Assembly: GCA_022844275.1 (NCBI GenBank)
Contig: JALHMB010000003.1
Coordinates: forward strand, 372,001-436,000
DNA from: Hyphomicrobiaceae bacterium
Lineage (GTDB): Bacteria > Pseudomonadota > Alphaproteobacteria > Rhizobiales > Hyphomicrobiaceae
Direction of reading: 5' to 3'
DNA: 64,000 nucleotides
The number at the start of each line of letters is the position of its first letter. Within the stretch, counting starts at the first letter, position 1. Shown here piece by piece: positions 60,836-64,000 of this stretch. The notes under the pieces are model-generated. The model was not told the origin of the DNA, searched no databases, and worked only from the letters and a program-made list of their open reading frames with translations. Both the position numbers and the translations under genes were made by a program.

Positions 60836-62182
60836 ATGCTGCGTCGACTTCTGCTCACTTCCGCCGTTTCCTTGCTCGCGCTCTCCGCCGCCGCGGCCGA
60901 TGAGCACGCAGCCAAGCTCGTTGGCCACGTCGTGCTGCCGGCGGCGACGTTCATCGACGTCCCGGAGGATGCGCCGGCCGACCTCAAAGTGTCCGGCAAG
61001 TTTGCGACGAGCCGCATCCGCAACGAGGTGCTGGGCTCGGTGGAAGGCAAGTCGCGCGGCCGCCCAACCGGCCTCAGGGTGCCGTTCAAGGGCCAGCCGC
61101 TGCAGGGCCACTCCGGCATCAAGACCATGCCCGACGGCACCTATTGGGTGATCACCGACAATGGCTTTGGCTCGAAGGTCACCTCGCCGGATTCAGCGCT
61201 GTTCCTCAGCCAGTACCGCATGCATTGGGACAAAGGCACGGTCGAGCGCGTCACGACGATCTTCGTGCATGACGCCGACAAGAAGGTGCCGTTCCGCATC
61301 ACGCACGAAGGCACCGAGAAGCGCTATCTGACCGGCGCCGACCTCGACATCGAGGGCTTCCAGATCGTTGGCGATAAGATCTGGATCGGCGAGGAGTTCG
61401 GCCCCTACGTGCTGCGTCTCGACATGAACGGCAAGGTCGAGGCTCTGTTCGAGACCATGTCCGACGGCAAGCCGGTCCGCTCGCCCGACCACTACTCGGT
61501 CGTCGCTGGTAATCCCGGGGTCGCTGCTCCTGAAGTCAACCTCGCGCGCTCGAAGGGCTTCGAGGGCTTTGCTTCGTCGAAGGACGGTCGGTTCCTCTAC
61601 CCGCTGTTCGAGGGACCGCTGTGGGATGCCGAGAGGAGGGACTGGGAGAAGCTCGACGGCAAGACAGTCCTGCGCATCCTCGAGTTCTCGGTCGCCGACC
61701 AGAAGTGGACGGGCCGCCACTGGAAGTACCTCCTCGAGCCCGGCGCATCGGCGATCGGCGACTTCAACATGATCGACGCCACGACCGCCCTCGTCATCGA
61801 GCGCGACGACAAGGAAGGCACGGCCGACAAGGCTTGCCCTGAAGGCAAGAAGGATACGACCTGCTTCGACGACATCGCCATATTCAAGCGGATCGTGAAG
61901 ATCGAGATGTCCGATGCCAATGCCGGCGGCGCCGTGCGCAAGATCGGCTACATCGACCTGATGAAGATCCAGGACCCGGACAAGAAGGCGCGCAAACCCC
62001 TCAACGGCGGCGTGCTCACCTTCCCTTTCTTCACGATTGAGAACGTCGACGTCGTCGACGCGCGCCACATCATCGTCGGCAATGACAACAACCTGCCGTT
62101 CTCGTCGAGCCGGGAGCCAAACGTCGCCGACGACAACGAGTTCGTGCTGCTCGATGTCGAGTCGCTGCTCAAGGCTAAGTAG
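60836..62182 (+). CDS. Exported phytase-esterase-like (PF13449-type) protein
   Basis: A 448-residue protein with a signal peptide (LLLTSAVSLLALSAAAADEH). The mature part is a beta-propeller-like set of repeats: GHSGIKTMPDGTYWVITDNGFGSK, ADLDIEGFQIVGDKIWIGEEFGPYVLRLD, KGFEGFASSKDGRFLYPLFEGPLW and a HIIVGNDNNLPFSS segment. This pattern fits the esterase-like activity of phytase family, secreted proteins with unclear substrate. An intrinsic terminator follows at 62218. Confidence 0.82.
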   Translation: MLRRLLLTSAVSLLALSAAAADEHAAKLVGHVVLPAATFIDVPEDAPADLKVSGKFATSRIRNEVLGSVEGKSRGRPTGLRVPFKGQPLQGHSGIKTMPDGTYWVITDNGFGSKVTSPDSALFLSQYRMHWDKGTVERVTTIFVHDADKKVPFRITHEGTEKRYLTGADLDIEGFQIVGDKIWIGEEFGPYVLRLDMNGKVEALFETMSDGKPVRSPDHYSVVAGNPGVAAPEVNLARSKGFEGFASSKDGRFLYPLFEGPLWDAERRDWEKLDGKTVLRILEFSVADQKWTGRHWKYLLEPGASAIGDFNMIDATTALVIERDDKEGTADKACPEGKKDTTCFDDIAIFKRIVKIEMSDANAGGAVRKIGYIDLMKIQDPDKKARKPLNGGVLTFPFFTIENVDVVDARHIIVGNDNNLPFSSSREPNVADDNEFVLLDVESLLKAK

Positions 62183-62217
62183 GGATTTCTACGAAGTCAT
62201 TTTGGTTGCGTTTGCAG

Positions 62218-62255
62218 GAGGCGGTCGCTGAGAGGCGGCCGCCTCTTCTTTGTTT
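62218..62255 (+). terminator. Probable intrinsic terminator
   Basis: GAGGCGG (62218-62224) pairs with CCGCCTC (62239-62245), and the T-rich tail TTCTTTGTTT follows directly. It is about 35 bases after the stop of the esterase-like gene. An internal GAGGCGGCCGCCTC palindrome offers an alternative shorter stem. Confidence 0.8.
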
Positions 62256-62276
62256 CGAGGGAGAAATCGAGATTAT

Positions 62277-62515
62277 TCAAATCTCGATCACCATCCCGTC
62301 TTCGGCGCACTCTTCCGGCACGCGATGGCGGTTGGCCAGCATTTCAGGCCCGAGGTGCGTGAGGACGATGCGCTTTGCCTTGAGCTCGTGGCGGCGGTCG
62401 CGGATTGTCGGATAGTTGAGGTGAAAGCGGATCGGCTGCTCGTAATAGTAGCATTCGCAGATCATCAGATCGGCGCCGTCCGCGAGCTTCGGCGTGTCCT
62501 CCGTCCAGTCGCCGT
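62277..62515 (-). pseudogene. C-terminal remnant of an MBL-fold metallo-hydrolase gene
   Basis: The frame ending at 62277 reads DGDWTEDTPKLADGADLMICECYYYEQPIRFHLNYPTIRDRRHELKAKRIVLTHLGPEMLANRHRVPEECAEDGMVIEI, which is the C-terminus of an MBL-fold hydrolase of the ribonuclease Z-like type. The metal-binding core (HxHxDH and the rest) is missing, and there is no good start; the frame degrades upstream of about 62515. It lies just downstream of the tRNA-Pro 3-prime end. Confidence 0.6.
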
Positions 62516-62623
62516 CGCCGGCGCCAATCCCCTGGCGAAGATGGTCGATAAGTGAACACGTTGAAGCGACTTCGAAACGAGATGCCGCAAGAAAGCTGAA
62601 GCGCTGTTAACAGATGGATTCTT

Positions 62624-62700
62624 TGGTCGGAGCGGGGAGATTCGAACTCCCGACCCCTTGCTCCCGAAGCAAGTGCGCTACCAGGCTGCGCTACGCTCCG
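62624..62700 (-). tRNA. tRNA-Pro (anticodon CGG)
   Basis: On the minus strand a complete cloverleaf: acceptor CGGAGCG facing CGCTCCG, D arm GCGC...GCGC, anticodon stem CTTGC/GCAAG with the loop TTCGGGA (anticodon CGG), a T arm GGGAG/CTCCC with TTCGAAT, and encoded CCA. Pairing is fully canonical. Confidence 0.95.
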
Positions 62701-62794
62701 CCAAATATTCAGCCCGCACGCGGCGGGCTCGGGAAAACGGGCGGCCCAAGGTTACCGAAGGGCCGCGCGCATGGCCTGCCTTATGCCTTTCGGC

Positions 62795-62824
62795 TTGACG
62801 AGATGTCAACCCCGACACTATAGA
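62795..62824 (+). promoter_or_regulatory. Likely sigma-70-type promoter of rpmB
   Basis: TTGACG at 62795-62800 is followed, after 18 bases, by TATAGA (62819-62824). rpmB starts at 62968, so the leader would be about 135 bases, with GC-rich inverted stretches in it. Confidence 0.6.
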
Positions 62825-62967
62825 AGCCGCCACACGCTCCGCCAGCGCGCCCCCCGGCGCCCCCACGCGGAGCCTTCTTTCATTCGAGAGGCCCGATTGA
62901 GGCTGCCGGCACAAGCTGGCGCCCGGCGGGGGTCCCAAGAGGCCCATATGAGGCCAAGGAGTACGTC

Positions 62968-63258
62968 ATGACGAGGCGCTGCGAGCTGACCGGCAAGCTG
63001 CCGATGTCCGGAAACCTCCGGAGCCATGCCGAGAACAAGACGCGCCGCGTCTTCCGGCCGAACCTCTGCGACGTCACGCTGCAGAGCGAGTCGCTGAAGC
63101 GCAAGGTCCGCATCCGCGTCAGCGCCCACGCGCTGAAGACGATCGAGCACCGTGGCGGCCTCGACGCCTTTCTAATCAAGGCCAAGGCGGACGAGCTGTC
63201 GGACCGCTGCCGCAAGCTGAAGCGCGAGATCGAGAAGGCAACCGCGCCGGCGGCCTGA
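62968..63258 (+). CDS. rpmB: 50S ribosomal protein L28
   Basis: A 96-residue ribosomal protein: [69 protein letters not shown], typical of the alphaproteobacterial L28. AAGGAG precedes the start by several bases. A hairpin at 63289-63310 follows. Confidence 0.97.
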   Translation: MTRRCELTGKLPMSGNLRSHAENKTRRVFRPNLCDVTLQSESLKRKVRIRVSAHALKTIEHRGGLDAFLIKAKADELSDRCRKLKREIEKATAPAA

Positions 63259-63288
63259 TCGGCGCGGGCACCAGCCAAGATCATCGAC

Positions 63289-63310
63289 ACGGCGGCCTCT
63301 CGGCCGCCGT
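63289..63310. terminator. Terminator-like hairpin between rpmB and the Sel1-repeat gene
   Basis: Perfect nine-base arms ACGGCGGCC (63289-63297) and GGCCGCCGT (63302-63310) with a four-base loop stand between two convergent genes. T-richness after the stem is poor on both strands, so it may rely on the stem or act as an mRNA end stabiliser. Confidence 0.6.
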
Positions 63311-63330
63311 TCGTATTTGAGGCTTTGCAT

Positions 63331-64000
63331 TTAGTTCAGCAGCGACTGCTCGCGCCAGGCGAAGGCGGCCTGCTCGGCTTTGAGGCGATCGGCGCGCGAG
63401 AGCTTCTTGGCGATCTCTTCGAGTGCTGCGTCCTCGACGCCGGCCGCCTTGGCAATGAGGTGCCACTTCACGGCCTCGACCACATTCATCTCGACGCCTG
63501 CTCCGTGCGCGAGACAGCGCGCATAACGGTTCTGCCCGATGGCATTACCTTTCTCGGCGGCGATCTTGAAGTAGTAGGCGCCACGCACCTCGTCAGGCGC
63601 GAGGCCGTGGCCCTTGAAGAGCAGGATGCCGTACTCGACTTCCGCTTCCGTATGGCCGGCCGACGCGGCGCGTCCGATCCAGCGCGCGGCCTCGAAGATG
63701 TTTGCGCTCGTCCCGGTACCCGTCGCGTAGAGCGTCCCGAGATCGTATTGAGCGGCAGGCAAGCCCTGTTCGGCGGAATACTCCATGAGCTGGAAGGCGC
63801 GGATCGGATTTTCGGGCTTGCCGTCGCCGGCGAGGAACAGCAGCGCGAGGTTGTAGGTCGCGAGCGGGTTGCCTTTGCGGCCGGCGATCTCGAGATACTT
63901 GGCGCCGAGACCTGTGTCTTTGGCGACCCCGCTTCCCTGTACGAGCATGGTGCCGACGGCAAGCGCGCCCTCGGCATCGCCGAGCTCGGCCGCCTTGGCG
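63331..64000 (-). CDS. Sel1-repeat (TPR-like) protein, C-terminal part
   Basis: The frame runs off the window edge at 64000, so the start is missing; 222 residues are present. It has Sel1-like repeats: a GDAEGALAVGTMLVQGSGVAKDTGLGAKYLEIAGRKGNPLATYNLALLFLAGDG pair, then PAAQYDLGTLYATGTG, EAEVEYGILLFKGHG and GQNRYARCLAHGAGVEMNVVEAVKWHLIAK. Sel1 proteins are helical scaffolds for protein-protein contacts; cellular location cannot be told without the N-terminus. Confidence 0.85.
   Translation of the reverse strand, partial: AKAAELGDAEGALAVGTMLVQGSGVAKDTGLGAKYLEIAGRKGNPLATYNLALLFLAGDGKPENPIRAFQLMEYSAEQGLPAAQYDLGTLYATGTGTSANIFEAARWIGRAASAGHTEAEVEYGILLFKGHGLAPDEVRGAYYFKIAAEKGNAIGQNRYARCLAHGAGVEMNVVEAVKWHLIAKAAGVEDAALEEIAKKLSRADRLKAEQAAFAWREQSLLN

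Noticed and set aside
1-64000. CRISPR array, insertion sequence or prophage
   Set aside because: No regularly spaced identical repeats, transposase motifs, integrase or phage structural genes were seen.

Overview
The window reads as a chromosomal segment of a high-GC alphaproteobacterium, most likely in the order Hyphomicrobiales. The pointers are a cycHJKL-type cytochrome c maturation operon beside a FeuP/FeuQ-like two-component pair, a class II (B12-dependent) ribonucleotide reductase preceded by a direct-repeat GTTC-N7-GTTC site of the alphaproteobacterial LexA type, several Liv-type transporters paired with acyl-CoA ligases, and intergenic palindromic repeats. No prophage, insertion sequence, integrase or CRISPR array is visible. 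Gene density is high.

Layout. 0-11 kb: the end of a ChaN-like gene, then a leftward operon coding an acyl-CoA ligase and a complete branched-chain-amino-acid-type ABC transporter (livG, livH, livM, binding protein, livF), then a leftward FHA-FHA-PP2C phosphatase group. 11-15 kb: a second acyl-CoA ligase divergent from a bifunctional enoyl-CoA hydratase/3-hydroxyacyl-CoA dehydrogenase. 15-16.7 kb: a persulfide-sensor-like ArsR regulator translationally coupled to a sulfide-dehydrogenase-like cytochrome c, then a secreted GH16 glycosidase. 16.8-23.7 kb: ccmI-ccmE-ccmF-ccmH behind a FeuPQ-like system and a PepSY-like periplasmic protein. 23.8-32 kb: enoyl-CoA hydratase, epoxide-hydrolase-like protein, methyltransferase, SDR, glutathione reductase, DUF2059 protein, rpiA, sirtuin, bactofilin. 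32-37 kb: a second Liv transporter whose two permeases are fused into one chain. 37-43 kb: a NodU/CmcH carbamoyltransferase, a LysE exporter, glpX, and an LLM-flavin monooxygenase operon. 43-51.8 kb: a poorly characterised stretch of small and large membrane proteins, a YbjQ protein, an enoyl-CoA hydratase, a J-domain protein and an orphan membrane protein with a primase-type C-terminal helix-turn-helix-like end. 52-64 kb: nrdJ, plsC, quinone oxidoreductase, a Popeye-like cyclic-nucleotide-binding membrane protein, a LysR/TSUP divergent pair, a GGDEF protein, a phytase-esterase-like secreted protein, an MBL-fold gene remnant beside tRNA-Pro, rpmB and a Sel1-repeat protein.

How it fits together. 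Acyl-CoA ligases, hydratases and dehydrogenases with two Liv importers point to a lifestyle based on uptake and beta-oxidation-like degradation of organic (possibly aromatic or branched) acids. The cytochrome maturation operon, the sulfide-type cytochrome and its thiol-switch regulator suggest respiratory flexibility. The most interesting leads are the thiol-switch regulator with its orphan cytochrome, the tandem CTAAAGC/GCTTTAG palindromes and the dispersed GC-rich palindromes, the nrdJ control region, the FHA-FHA-PP2C group without a kinase, and the orphan membrane proteins of 43-51 kb. All functional calls come from reading sequence motifs; no database search was run.
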